In this document: piece by piece, positions 45,763 to 53,696 of the stretch
How the letters are laid out: every line of letters starts with the position of its first letter
Numbering within the stretch: position 1 is the stretch's first letter
Assembly (NCBI RefSeq): GCF_000348685.1
Contig: NZ_ANLA01000004.1
Coordinates: forward strand, 682,001-746,000
From: Xanthomarina gelatinilytica
GTDB lineage: Bacteria; Bacteroidota; Bacteroidia; Flavobacteriales; Flavobacteriaceae
Direction of reading: 5' to 3'
Length of the DNA stretch: 64,000 bases
The notes under the pieces: generated by a model
Databases searched by the model: none
The model's input: only the letters and a program-made list of their open reading frames with translations
Told to the model about the DNA's origin: nothing
Position numbers and translations under genes: made by a program

Positions 45763-47499
45763 ATGTATTTCATCGAAAAGCAGGAAAAATACGTAGTAAC
45801 ACGTATAAAATTCTTTGTTTTTTTATGTAGGTTTATTGAATTAATAACAATAAACAATATCAATTTATGGAAAAAAATATCTTTAAACATCGAAACATCG
45901 AAACATCGAAACATCGAAACATCGAAACATCGAAACATCGAAACATCGTCTAGATTAAGCTTAATATCAATTTGCTTGATTTTATTTGTTCTTACAATCT
46001 TTAACTGCAAACAAGACGACATCCAAGACGTTGATTTTAATTCAATACAAAATCAAAAAGAAACCATTAATCATTTTACTATTGAAGACCTGCCAGATAT
46101 TGAACATGCCTTAAACAAAATTGGTTCTAATACTACAGGAAGGCTTATGACCACTACATTTGGAGATTTAGATTTGTCAGACATCCTTCAGTTTGTAAAT
46201 GTAGATGGTAAAGAGTCTTATTCCTTTAGGATTTTAAATTCAAATAATTCTCAATCTCAAACAGATTTTGAAAACCTTCACTTAATAAAACTTCCAGAAG
46301 ACGATGGCTACTTAGCGTATATTATTCAATGGCAACCAGATCCAGATTGGTATATTGATAATAGTTATATATTTAATATAGAAACCTTTAGTGGTGTTAT
46401 GAATCGATTCGATTTAGATTATAATCTATTGGATTCAAAAGAATTTATAGACGGTATAGATGTTGATGAACAAGATGACAATAACCGAACCATGGACAAT
46501 GGTTGTGATGTACTTCAATATACAGTTTGTGTAGATACAGACGATTGTTCTTGCACACCTGATGATTGCTATGAAGTTATTGAGATTACATGTAGCTCTG
46601 GAGGTGGTGGTGATGGAGGTAATACGGGAGATGGGAATCTTCCAAACGAAGAAGGTGGGACAGGCTCGCACGTGCCTGGAGGCAGTACACCAGGAGGTAC
46701 TAATACGGGAGAATTTGTGCCAGGAGGAAATGGAACAGTGGTTGCAATACCACCAAAACCATCAGAAGTATTTAATAGTTTTGATGGCATAACATTAACA
46801 TTACAACAGGCTGTTTGGGTTAATAAAGAAAGCAATGAAGAAGAAGTTGCTCAGTTACTAGGTTTTATTTTAGAGCATTGTCAATCTGACGTTGTTACAG
46901 AGCTTACTTGTGGTGAGGCAAAGGAATTTGATTTATTAGCTTTAGAAGCGATGATGAATGGTGGAGTTGTTGAATTTGATGAGCTTTACATAAGTGTTAA
47001 TGTCCCAGATGATGATTATGTTTATTTAGGGAGTAAAGAATTAATACCAAATCCACTTGTGTTATCAAATGGCGACGAAATAACTGTTACCTTTGGTACG
47101 ACTAAAGACTTAATAAACGCAAATCAACCTGTGTCAATAGATTTAATTGATGGTATCAAATTTGCTATTGAAGAAGCTAATAGTAATTTGTCAAGTACAG
47201 ATCAAATAACTAGTATACATATTATGGCGACAACAAATGGACATGGCTCAACAGGTAGCAGCAATCATTTGAAAGCAACTGCTGTAGATATTAGTAGAAT
47301 AAATGATCAAAAAATGATAATTACTGGTGTAAATGATCAAATAATACAATTACAAACTTCAATGGATAATTTTTCTTATGTTCGAGAAAATTTTGGACCC
47401 TATTTCAAACATAAGTATTCAATTGAAACAAATACTTGGAACTATAATTATAATGTAAGTGGACATAATGATCATATTCATTTTTCAGTTAGAAGATAA
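45763..47499 (+). CDS. Toxin-like lipoprotein with C-terminal M15-peptidase-like domain (start uncertain, possibly phase variable)
   Basis: A 578-codon frame. Codons 41-71 are the translated 8-bp repeat (NIETSKHR units); codons 73-90 form a lipoprotein signal with lipobox cysteine C90 (LTIFNC) followed by KQDD, similar to surface-export signals of Bacteroidetes lipoproteins. The mature part has an N-terminal domain of about 140 residues, a Cys-rich patch (CDVLQYTVCVDTDDCSCTPDDC), a Gly/Pro/Thr linker, and a helical pre-toxin-like segment (EAKEFDLLALEAMMNGGVVEFDELYI). The last about 90 residues carry an M15_3-like zinc motif: H502-xxAxAx-D509 and H571-x-H573 (GHNDHIHFS). This points to a peptidoglycan peptidase toxin. 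The in-frame ATG 45763 gives an unnatural 70-residue lead; the better-placed ATG 45867 is out of frame at 8 repeat copies. Confidence 0.6.
   Translation: MYFIEKQEKYVVTRIKFFVFLCRFIELITINNINLWKKISLNIETSKHRNIETSKHRNIETSSRLSLISICLILFVLTIFNCKQDDIQDVDFNSIQNQKETINHFTIEDLPDIEHALNKIGSNTTGRLMTTTFGDLDLSDILQFVNVDGKESYSFRILNSNNSQSQTDFENLHLIKLPEDDGYLAYIIQWQPDPDWYIDNSYIFNIETFSGVMNRFDLDYNLLDSKEFIDGIDVDEQDDNNRTMDNGCDVLQYTVCVDTDDCSCTPDDCYEVIEITCSSGGGGDGGNTGDGNLPNEEGGTGSHVPGGSTPGGTNTGEFVPGGNGTVVAIPPKPSEVFNSFDGITLTLQQAVWVNKESNEEEVAQLLGFILEHCQSDVVTELTCGEAKEFDLLALEAMMNGGVVEFDELYISVNVPDDDYVYLGSKELIPNPLVLSNGDEITVTFGTTKDLINANQPVSIDLIDGIKFAIEEANSNLSSTDQITSIHIMATTNGHGSTGSSNHLKATAVDISRINDQKMIITGVNDQIIQLQTSMDNFSYVRENFGPYFKHKYSIETNTWNYNYNVSGHNDHIHFSVRR
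45885..45948 (+). repeat. Octanucleotide tandem repeat, 8 copies of AAACATCG
   Basis: Eight perfect head-to-tail copies of AAACATCG (64 bp) with no interruption. It lies just upstream of the lipoprotein signal of the toxin-like gene. The unit length is not a multiple of three, so gain or loss of a copy changes the reading frame across it. Confidence 0.95.
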
Positions 47500-47509
47500 A
47501 TTTCAATAT

Positions 47510-47944
47510 ATGAAAAAAGCAATAATAATCTTAATGCTATTACTATTTTGTTTGGGTTGTAAATCTCAAAATGTAATTGTAAATGATATTTCAAATAATT
47601 TAGACACAAATTATTTTTTCGCAAGAATTGACACAAAAGATATTATATTCAGAGAGCTCTGGAATGGTGGACAATATGTTAAAGTATTTAAAATTTCAGA
47701 TTCTAAAGCAACTCCTGAAAATTATTTTGAAGGAACAGATGAAGTTTTAATAAGCTTAATCATATCAACTGCTCCTGATGGAGACTATTATACAAATAGT
47801 AAGTTGTATAAAATAGAAGGATTATATAATCCTTCTATTTTAGAGATTAAAGAAGAAGAACAATTTAAATTTACTATTAAATTAGAGCATGGTGTTTTTA
47901 ACAAAAGAGAAGTGGAAACTTTCGAATTTTCAGGAGTTCAATAA
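47510..47944 (+). CDS. Small lipoprotein, candidate immunity protein
   Basis: A 144 aa protein starting at ATG 47510 with a lipoprotein signal (MKKAIIILMLLLFCLGCKSQ, cysteine C17). I recognise no domain. The mature part is about 128 residues with alternating strand-like segments (YVKVFKISDSK, EVLISLIISTAPDGDYY, FKFTIKLEHGVFNKREVETFEF). The gene begins 10 bp after the toxin-like gene and is AT-rich like its neighbours. Periplasmic anchoring is where an inhibitor of a peptidoglycan-cleaving toxin would be needed, so immunity is inferred from position only. Confidence 0.6.
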   Translation: MKKAIIILMLLLFCLGCKSQNVIVNDISNNLDTNYFFARIDTKDIIFRELWNGGQYVKVFKISDSKATPENYFEGTDEVLISLIISTAPDGDYYTNSKLYKIEGLYNPSILEIKEEEQFKFTIKLEHGVFNKREVETFEFSGVQ

Positions 47945-47955
47945 TATTGACTAAT

Positions 47956-48525
47956 ATGAAAAATGCATTTTTAATTTTAATCTTTTTTGTTTTTAACATA
48001 TTAAGTGTTCCTTCTCAAGATTTTGAAATTCATGAAATTGAACTAACAGATACAGTTTTAATAAGCACTATTTCGGAATATATTAAAGAAACAAAAACTT
48101 TCGATTCTCTTTTTAATCATGTAGGATATGTAAAAGTGGATATAAGAGGATTGAATAATTATAATAAAGAAAAAGAAATATTTAGAATTTATTATATTAC
48201 TGATTCCTCATATCCTTTAGAGAAAAATGATCAAGATAAAAGTTATCCAGATTATTACACTTATATAGATGAAAAATTAGTCTTAATTTATAATGAATTA
48301 AATAGAGAATTGTTTCAGTATACTTTTTCTTGTAAGAGTAAGAAGAAATTAAGAAAATTAACAGAACCTTTTTTAGGTCCTAAAATTACACCAAAAGATT
48401 TACCTAAAAACAAAAAAGAAAGAGATTTTATTAAAGATTTTAGAGAGCAATATGTGAGGTTTAGACATACTGAATTAATTATAATTGAAGGAGAAAAGCC
48501 AATGGTTATTAAAAATGTTCATTGA
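47956..48525 (+). CDS. Exported protein of unknown function, second candidate immunity or accessory gene
   Basis: A 189 aa protein from ATG 47956 (a TTG three codons upstream is possible), with a signal peptide (MKNAFLILIFFVFNILSVPSQ). The remainder is charged and Lys/Tyr-rich, with an FRIYYITDSSYPLEKNDQDKSYPDYYTYIDEKLVLIYN core and a basic stretch (CKSKKKLRKLTEPF). No family recognised. It starts 11 bp after the small lipoprotein and ends just before a terminator shared with the convergent crt operon. An immunity or accessory role in the toxin-like locus is inferred from position. Confidence 0.55.
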   Translation: MKNAFLILIFFVFNILSVPSQDFEIHEIELTDTVLISTISEYIKETKTFDSLFNHVGYVKVDIRGLNNYNKEKEIFRIYYITDSSYPLEKNDQDKSYPDYYTYIDEKLVLIYNELNRELFQYTFSCKSKKKLRKLTEPFLGPKITPKDLPKNKKERDFIKDFREQYVRFRHTELIIIEGEKPMVIKNVH

Positions 48526-48543
48526 AGAAAAAACAAAAAAAAT

Positions 48544-48579
48544 AAAAACCACTCCAACTAAGTGGTTTTTATTTTTTTT
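48544..48579. terminator. Bidirectional terminator between the toxin-like island and crtY
   Basis: A perfect 10-bp stem, AAAAACCACT (48544-48553) with AGTGGTTTTT (48561-48570), A-rich on the left and T-rich on the right. It serves the plus-strand island and, on the minus strand, the end of the crt operon. Confidence 0.85.
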
Positions 48580-49250
48580 TGTTTAAAATAATTATAAAAC
48601 TCAATATTCATAAATATCAACAACAAGCCATAAACAGAGTCTTCAATTGGAATATTGCTTATTCTAATACCAAGATTTTCAGCATCGTTATACCAAACAA
48701 TAGGTTCAACCAAAAAACTGCCTGTTAATACGCCATTGCTTAAAAAGAAAAAGGGCATTACAAACAGATAACTTAAGTAATGTAAAGACAAGTCTGTTTT
48801 TTTGTAGACTAAATATATTAAATAAAAACTGGTAACAAAAAAGGTGACAGCTGTGTACAATTTGCCGTAATTGAAAATGCCCACAACCAATAACATGGTA
48901 ATTAAGAAGTAAGAAATGATGGTTTGGGATTTTTGTAAAAAATTGGATTTAAAAAAGTATTGAAACGCAAAATAACTAAACACGCACGCATAGGGAATAC
49001 AGATAAAAAACAAGACTTCTTCCAAAGGTAAATTCCCTATATGGATGCCAACCAAATATGTTTTGTTAAATCCCCAAATACCAAGATTTGTAAAAATGGC
49101 ATCCCAAACCACAAACAATAAAGTCACAATAATATTTGCCATAAAAAAAGGTTTCCAATCTTTGTAAAATGCATGTTTTGGATAAAAACTGGCAATGAAA
49201 GGGATTGATATACAAGCTAAATTAACCAATAAATAGGTGTAAGCTTCCAT
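48558..49250 (-). CDS. crtY: Lycopene cyclase (CrtYcd-type membrane protein)
   Basis: A 230 aa integral membrane protein of the fused CrtYc/CrtYd (CarR-type) lycopene beta-cyclase family, which cyclises both ends of lycopene to beta-carotene. The two repeats each carry a conserved acidic segment: NLPLEEVLFFICIPYACVF (residues about 74-92) and NIPIEDSVYGLLLIFMNI near the C-terminus. About seven hydrophobic helices are seen. It begins 3 bp after crtZ and is the last gene of the carotenoid operon. Confidence 0.9.
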   Translation of the reverse strand: MEAYTYLLVNLACISIPFIASFYPKHAFYKDWKPFFMANIIVTLLFVVWDAIFTNLGIWGFNKTYLVGIHIGNLPLEEVLFFICIPYACVFSYFAFQYFFKSNFLQKSQTIISYFLITMLLVVGIFNYGKLYTAVTFFVTSFYLIYLVYKKTDLSLHYLSYLFVMPFFFLSNGVLTGSFLVEPIVWYNDAENLGIRISNIPIEDSVYGLLLIFMNIEFYNYFKQKKIKTT

Positions 49251-49253
49251 AGG

Positions 49254-49709
49254 TTATTTGTATTGGTTGTGGTATTTTTTGGGAACAAACAGCATTCCAA
49301 AACACTCGCCTTTTTCTTTGCCAAGATGTTTGTGATGTACCTTATGTGCTTTGCGCAAGCCTAAAAGAAATTTGTTTTTGGTGTTTTTAAACCATTTAAA
49401 ACGTTGATGTATCAACACATCGTGTATTAAAAAATATGTTAGGCCGTATAAAAAAATACCCAAACCTATAAAAAACATAAAATTGAGCTCTGGAACAGCC
49501 CCAAAATAAAAAAGCAAAATGCTTGGAATAGCGAAAATCACAAAAAAAGCATCGTTTTTTTCAAACACATGTGGATACTTTGGTTGGTGATGATCGGCGT
49601 GTAAATACCATAAAAACCCATGCATCACATATTTATGTGTAAGCCAAGTAACCAATTCCATAAGGGAAAAAGTGCCAAGTGTAATAACTGTGTATAATAG
49701 AATAATCAT
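49254..49709 (-). CDS. crtZ: Beta-carotene hydroxylase (CrtZ type)
   Basis: A 151 aa di-iron membrane hydroxylase that adds 3-hydroxyl groups to beta-carotene rings, giving zeaxanthin. The histidine boxes are clear: H25-xxxx-H30 (THKYVMH), H37-xx-HH (LHADHH, H40 and H41), HDVLIH, and KAHKVHHKH near the C-terminus. Helices 1 and 2-4 flank the boxes as in the fatty acid hydroxylase superfamily. It lies 23 bp after crtB and 3 bp before crtY. Confidence 0.92.
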   Translation of the reverse strand: MIILLYTVITLGTFSLMELVTWLTHKYVMHGFLWYLHADHHQPKYPHVFEKNDAFFVIFAIPSILLFYFGAVPELNFMFFIGLGIFLYGLTYFLIHDVLIHQRFKWFKNTKNKFLLGLRKAHKVHHKHLGKEKGECFGMLFVPKKYHNQYK

Positions 49710-49732
49710 ATTGAAAGTTACTGATTTTTAGT

Positions 49733-50569
49733 TTAAAAAAAGTTCAATTTATATCTGATGTATGATTTTGTAAGAATAAACACCTTTAAACCGTTTGAGA
49801 TTCGAATGCGTCCACTCAAGATTTTTTCAGAATCGGCTTTTTTAAGTTTTTTAAGCAATTTTAAATAATATCTATAAGCTATATAAACTCCAAATCGGCT
49901 TTCTAAAGGCAGTTGTACAATCCCTTTATAGGCTTCTTTTAAGTCTATGTTTATGTCATCAATAATTTCTTCCTTTGTAGCGTTGTTCAAAATATTGTTG
50001 GACAGATTAGGAAAATACGAGCGTCCCAATTGTTCCATGTCGTCTTTAATGTCCCTTAAAAAATTAATTTTCTGAAAAGCAGATCCCAAATGCCTGGCCG
50101 AATCTTTTAAGGCGTTGAATTTGGCTTCATCATTATTTACAAAAACACGTAAACACATTAGGCCAACCACATCTGCAGAGCCATATATATAATTTTCATA
50201 AGCCTCCTTGGTTGTGTAATCCGTTACATATAGATCGGCTTCCATACGCTTTAAAAAATCGTCAGCATAGGTATGTAAATTATAATTATGCACAACTTCT
50301 TGAAAAGCATTAATAATTGGATTCAAACTTATTTTTCTGTCTAAGGATTTTTTATAGTCCTCAACAAAATCATGGAATAATTCTTTTTGGTTATAACCTT
50401 CAAAGGAATCTACAATTTCATCTGCATATCGAACAAACCCATATATAGCATAAATATGTGGACGTATGGATGGAGCAAATAACTTGATGCCCAAAGAAAA
50501 CGACGTGCTATAGGCATTGGTAACAATTTTGCTGCATTTTAAGCTTGAGGAGTCGAATAACTGTTTCAT
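49733..50569 (-). CDS. crtB: Phytoene synthase
   Basis: CrtB joins two geranylgeranyl diphosphates head to head into phytoene. The 278 aa product has both aspartate-rich motifs: RYADEIVDS (D50 and D54) and NFLRDIKDDMEQLGRSYFP. The N-terminal KIVTNAYSTSFSLGIKLF motif is also typical. GGPP synthase (crtE) is not in this window, so the precursor must come from elsewhere in the genome. It is separated from crtI by 91 bp containing a 9-bp inverted repeat. Confidence 0.94.
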   Translation of the reverse strand: MKQLFDSSSLKCSKIVTNAYSTSFSLGIKLFAPSIRPHIYAIYGFVRYADEIVDSFEGYNQKELFHDFVEDYKKSLDRKISLNPIINAFQEVVHNYNLHTYADDFLKRMEADLYVTDYTTKEAYENYIYGSADVVGLMCLRVFVNNDEAKFNALKDSARHLGSAFQKINFLRDIKDDMEQLGRSYFPNLSNNILNNATKEEIIDDINIDLKEAYKGIVQLPLESRFGVYIAYRYYLKLLKKLKKADSEKILSGRIRISNGLKVFILTKSYIRYKLNFF

Positions 50570-50604
50570 CTGTTTATATTTATTGTTTTTTATCGATCAT
50601 ATGT

Positions 50605-50655
50605 AACATCCATGCGATCATTCCTTTGTGTGATTAAATTTTAGTAATGGATGTT
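50605..50655. repeat. Inverted repeat in the crtI-crtB spacer
   Basis: AACATCCAT (50605-50613) and ATGGATGTT (50647-50655) are perfect 9-bp complements with a 33-bp loop, filling most of the 91-bp gap. It could be an mRNA stability or attenuation structure. Confidence 0.45.
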
Positions 50656-50660
50656 TCATG

Positions 50661-52124
50661 TTAATGATATTTTAAAATTAAGTCACTTACAATCTTCCCG
50701 GAAATTAAAGAAGGAGGCACTCCAGGTCCTGGAACGGTAAGTTGTCCACAGAAGTATAGGTTGTTCACTTTCTTGCTTTTAAGTTTGGGCCTTAACACAT
50801 GTGTTTGTGTAAGTGTGTTTGCCAATCCGTATGCGTTCCCTTTGTAAGAATGGTAATCTTCTTTAAAGTTATTGACACAGTACGATTCTTTAAAAAGGAT
50901 ATGTTTTTTTACAGACTCTCCTGTAATGGTTTCTATTCTATCCATAAGTTGATTGAAATAATGTTCCCGTATTTCTGGTGTGTCTTCAACGTCTGGAGCA
51001 ATTGGGATTAAAAAAATACCAGCTTCTTTTTCTTCTGGAGCAGTGGCAGCATCTGTAATGCTTGGAAAACTAGCATAAAACAAAGGTTTTTCTGCCCATT
51101 CCTTGGTATCGTAAATGGTTTTGGCATGAGCTTCAAAATCTGTGTCAAAAAACAAGGTATGATGCGAAACGTTCTGGAGTTTTTTATTAAACCCTACGTA
51201 AAACAATAACGCAGAAGGGGCAAATGTTTTTTTGTCCCAATAAGATTCGGAGTACTGTCTTAAAGCCTTGGGCAATAGGGTTTCTGTGTGGTGGTAATCG
51301 GCTCCACTCAATAAAATATCACAAGGGAAATAACTTGAGTTGGTGGTTACACCTGTAACCGATTTGTTTTTTATTTCTATGTTTTCTACTTCACTGTCTG
51401 TTATTATTTTCACACCCAAACTTTGTGCAAGTGTTGTCATGGCTTTCACCACTTCGTACATGCCACCTTTGGGATGCCAAGTTCCCAATTTGAAATCGGC
51501 GTAATTCATAAAATTGTAAAATGAAGGCGTGTTGCTGGGTTTAGCACCTAAGAACAATACTGGAAATTCTAGTATTTTTTGAAGCTGTTTGTTTTTAACA
51601 TAACCAGAAACCTGATGTTTAATAGTTAGCACAAACTCATACAGCTTTAAAAAGGTTTTGTGGTTTATAATTTCAAAAACATGTTCTCCAGGCTTATAAA
51701 CCAAGTCCTTTATGGCAATGTTATAATTTCTATGGGCTTTATTGATGAATTTTTGAAGTTTGGCTCCACTGCCTTTTTCAATATTCTCAAAAGTTTGTTT
51801 TATATCCTCAAAATTATCTGCAATGCATATGGAATCTTTTTTTCCAAAGTATATTTGATAGGCAGGATGTAATTTGTTTAAGCTGTAAAAATTGGATGAA
51901 TGAGTGTTGAAATCTTTAAAAAAGCGTTCAAAAACATCTGGCATCCAATAAAAAGTAGGCCCAATATCGAAAACAAAACCGTCTTTTTTTAGTTGTCTTG
52001 CTCTTCCACCAGTAGTTTTGTTTTTTTCCAATACAGTAACATCAAAGCCTTGTTTTGCTAAATAACAAGAAGCTGAAAGGGAGGAAAAACCAGAACCGAT
52101 TATGACAATTTTTTTTGTTTTCAT
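50661..52124 (-). CDS. crtI: Phytoene desaturase (CrtI type)
   Basis: A 487 aa FAD-dependent desaturase that converts phytoene to lycopene by successive desaturations. The N-terminal dinucleotide-binding motif is VIIGSGFSSLSASCYLAKQG followed by VLEKNKTTGGRARQLKKDGFVFDIGPTFYW. The C-terminal FAD motif is LYFCGQLTVPGPGVPPSLISGKIVSDLI. Length matches bacterial CrtI. It is the second gene of the fasciclin-crt operon, after a 112-bp spacer with hairpins. Confidence 0.95.
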   Translation of the reverse strand: MKTKKIVIIGSGFSSLSASCYLAKQGFDVTVLEKNKTTGGRARQLKKDGFVFDIGPTFYWMPDVFERFFKDFNTHSSNFYSLNKLHPAYQIYFGKKDSICIADNFEDIKQTFENIEKGSGAKLQKFINKAHRNYNIAIKDLVYKPGEHVFEIINHKTFLKLYEFVLTIKHQVSGYVKNKQLQKILEFPVLFLGAKPSNTPSFYNFMNYADFKLGTWHPKGGMYEVVKAMTTLAQSLGVKIITDSEVENIEIKNKSVTGVTTNSSYFPCDILLSGADYHHTETLLPKALRQYSESYWDKKTFAPSALLFYVGFNKKLQNVSHHTLFFDTDFEAHAKTIYDTKEWAEKPLFYASFPSITDAATAPEEKEAGIFLIPIAPDVEDTPEIREHYFNQLMDRIETITGESVKKHILFKESYCVNNFKEDYHSYKGNAYGLANTLTQTHVLRPKLKSKKVNNLYFCGQLTVPGPGVPPSLISGKIVSDLILKYH

Positions 52125-52146
52125 TTATAATTTTTAATTGAGTAAA

Positions 52147-52169
52147 CCGACAGCCAGAAAGGCTGCCGG
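52147..52169 (-). terminator. Hairpin between the fasciclin gene and crtI (possible attenuator)
   Basis: CCGACAGCC (52147-52155) pairs with GGCTGCCGG (52161-52169) with one G-T pair, an unusually GC-rich stem for this genome. On the minus strand it is followed by only a weak T tract (GGTTTACTC), so partial rather than full termination is likely. Confidence 0.5.
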
Positions 52170-52192
52170 CTCACATCTAGCTAACTAAAACC

Positions 52193-52215
52193 TATTTCAA
52201 TATGAATTTGAAATA
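52193..52215. repeat. Inverted repeat TATTTCAA / TTGAAATA downstream of the fasciclin gene
   Basis: Perfect 8-bp arms at 52193-52200 and 52208-52215 with a 7-bp spacer, 22 bp past the fasciclin stop. It may be an operator or a weak 3' hairpin. Confidence 0.4.
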
Positions 52216-52236
52216 TATTTTTTGAATTGAGATTCC

Positions 52237-53661
52237 TTATAGATTAGGAATCATTACTTTGTTAATTACGTGTATAACACCATTTCCTGCTTGAACATCT
52301 ACTGCAATAATTCCAATATCTGAAGCTCCAGAGCCATCTGTAATATTGGCAATGTTATCACCAGCTCCTGGAAGTGTAATGGTCATGTTGTCTCCTTGAA
52401 GCGTTGCAGCTGTGGTATCTCCAGGATTGTTTAGCATACTGGATGTTACATTGGCTTCGCCTATTACATGGTGTAATAATACTTGTGTCAATACGGCTTC
52501 GCCTGGCACAGATTCCAAAGCATCAAAGGCATCGTTTGTTGGTGCAAAAACGGTAAAGTTAGGATTGATTCCGTCGGCATTGCTTCCTTCTGTTCTAGAT
52601 AAGATGGCTGCAAAATCTGTTCCTGGTGTTAAATCTGTCAATGCTGTCACTAAGGTAGAGAAATTTGGGTCTGCAGCAGCAAACGTAACTACAGTAGGAA
52701 TGCCAATTACAGTTTCTACGGCATGGATAATACCATTGGTTCCAACAATATCAGCTTCAAAAACAGTAGAAATGCCATTAAAAGTCACACCACTTGAAGT
52801 ATTAAAGTATAAACTCATTGGGTTTCCACCAGCTCCAGTTGCAGCGGTGTTGGTATACCCTGAACCTGCATCAACCAAGAAACTGGATGTTACGGTTGAA
52901 CCTATAATAACATGGTTTAATAAAATTTGAGATAAAACGGCAGTGTTTACATCACCTAGAGCTGTTCCATCCAAAAAGGTTGCAAAAGCATCGTTATCTG
53001 GTGCCAATACTGTAAAAGGACCAGCTCCTTTTAATACGCTAACCAAATCGCCATCGGCAGCTCCCAAGGCTGTCACCAAACTTGTAAATGATGGGTTTGC
53101 TATAGCATGATCCACTATGTCTGGTAAACCCAATACAGCATTAATAATGTGTATGGTTCCGTTGGACGCATTAATATCTGCTGTAGATACAGATGCAGCA
53201 TTGTTAAATCTTACACCATTTGTGGTGTCAAAAAAGATACTGATGTTTTGATCTCCTGCTCCAGTAGCGCTTCCTTTAGCATAGCCTGAACCAGCTGCTA
53301 TTAAATCGCTTGATGTCACATCAGACATGATAACGTGGTTTAATATAATTTGCGAAAGTACATCTGTTGGTACTTGATCTAAGGAACTAAATCCATTGTC
53401 AGCTAGAAAAGCTGTAAACGCTGCGTTTGTAGGAGCAAGAACCGTAAAAGGGCCATTGCCACTTAAAACATTTACCAAATCGCCATCAGCTCTGGAAAGA
53501 GCAGCAACCAAAGTGGAAAGTTCTGGAGTGTCTAATGCCAACTCAACAATGTTTTTTTCCATTGGAGGTGTTGGTGTTGGATTGTTGTCGTCATCATTAC
53601 TACATGAAGTAATAAATAATGAGACACATAATAATACGAGTAAAGAGAGTCTTGTTTTCAT
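52237..53661 (-). CDS. Fasciclin (FAS1) domain lipoprotein, first gene of the carotenoid operon
   Basis: A 474 aa predicted lipoprotein (LFITSC, C20, followed by SNDDDN, similar to surface-export signals of Bacteroidetes lipoproteins). It has three FAS1 repeats of about 140 residues, each with the GPFTVLAPTNAAF-type H1 motif (about residues 68, 210 and 360) and an IIHxVxxV-type H2 motif (GTIHIINAVLG, GIIHAVETVIG, GVIHVINKVMI). FAS1 domains mediate adhesion or ligand binding; some carotenoid-binding proteins contain FAS1 folds. Position at the head of crtIBZY under the CarH-like regulator suggests a role in carotenoid binding, delivery or envelope organisation, which is an inference. Confidence 0.9.
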   Translation of the reverse strand: MKTRLSLLVLLCVSLFITSCSNDDDNNPTPTPPMEKNIVELALDTPELSTLVAALSRADGDLVNVLSGNGPFTVLAPTNAAFTAFLADNGFSSLDQVPTDVLSQIILNHVIMSDVTSSDLIAAGSGYAKGSATGAGDQNISIFFDTTNGVRFNNAASVSTADINASNGTIHIINAVLGLPDIVDHAIANPSFTSLVTALGAADGDLVSVLKGAGPFTVLAPDNDAFATFLDGTALGDVNTAVLSQILLNHVIIGSTVTSSFLVDAGSGYTNTAATGAGGNPMSLYFNTSSGVTFNGISTVFEADIVGTNGIIHAVETVIGIPTVVTFAAADPNFSTLVTALTDLTPGTDFAAILSRTEGSNADGINPNFTVFAPTNDAFDALESVPGEAVLTQVLLHHVIGEANVTSSMLNNPGDTTAATLQGDNMTITLPGAGDNIANITDGSGASDIGIIAVDVQAGNGVIHVINKVMIPNL

Positions 53662-53662
53662 T

Positions 53663-53696
53663 TTTGTCTATTTTTAATAATTAAAACTTGGACAAA
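53663..53696. promoter_or_regulatory. Inverted repeat TTTGTC-N22-GACAAA, copy 1 (candidate CarH operator)
   Basis: TTTGTC (53663-53668) and GACAAA (53691-53696), perfect 6-bp arms. It spans from the fasciclin start codon back into the -7 element of its promoter. A bound regulator here would block transcription start. Confidence 0.6.

Noticed and set aside
45885-45948. CRISPR-like repetition
   Set aside because: The copies are head-to-tail with no spacers and only 8 bp long; it is a simple tandem repeat.
45717-46022. Minus-strand frame of about 100 codons across the octamer repeat
   Set aside because: It is the antisense reading of the tandem repeat (FRCFDVSM units) with no family, signal or plausible context.
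52412-52930. Plus-strand frame of 172 codons opposite the fasciclin gene
   Set aside because: Antisense shadow of a repetitive Ala/Thr/Val-rich gene; no start context or recognisable domain.
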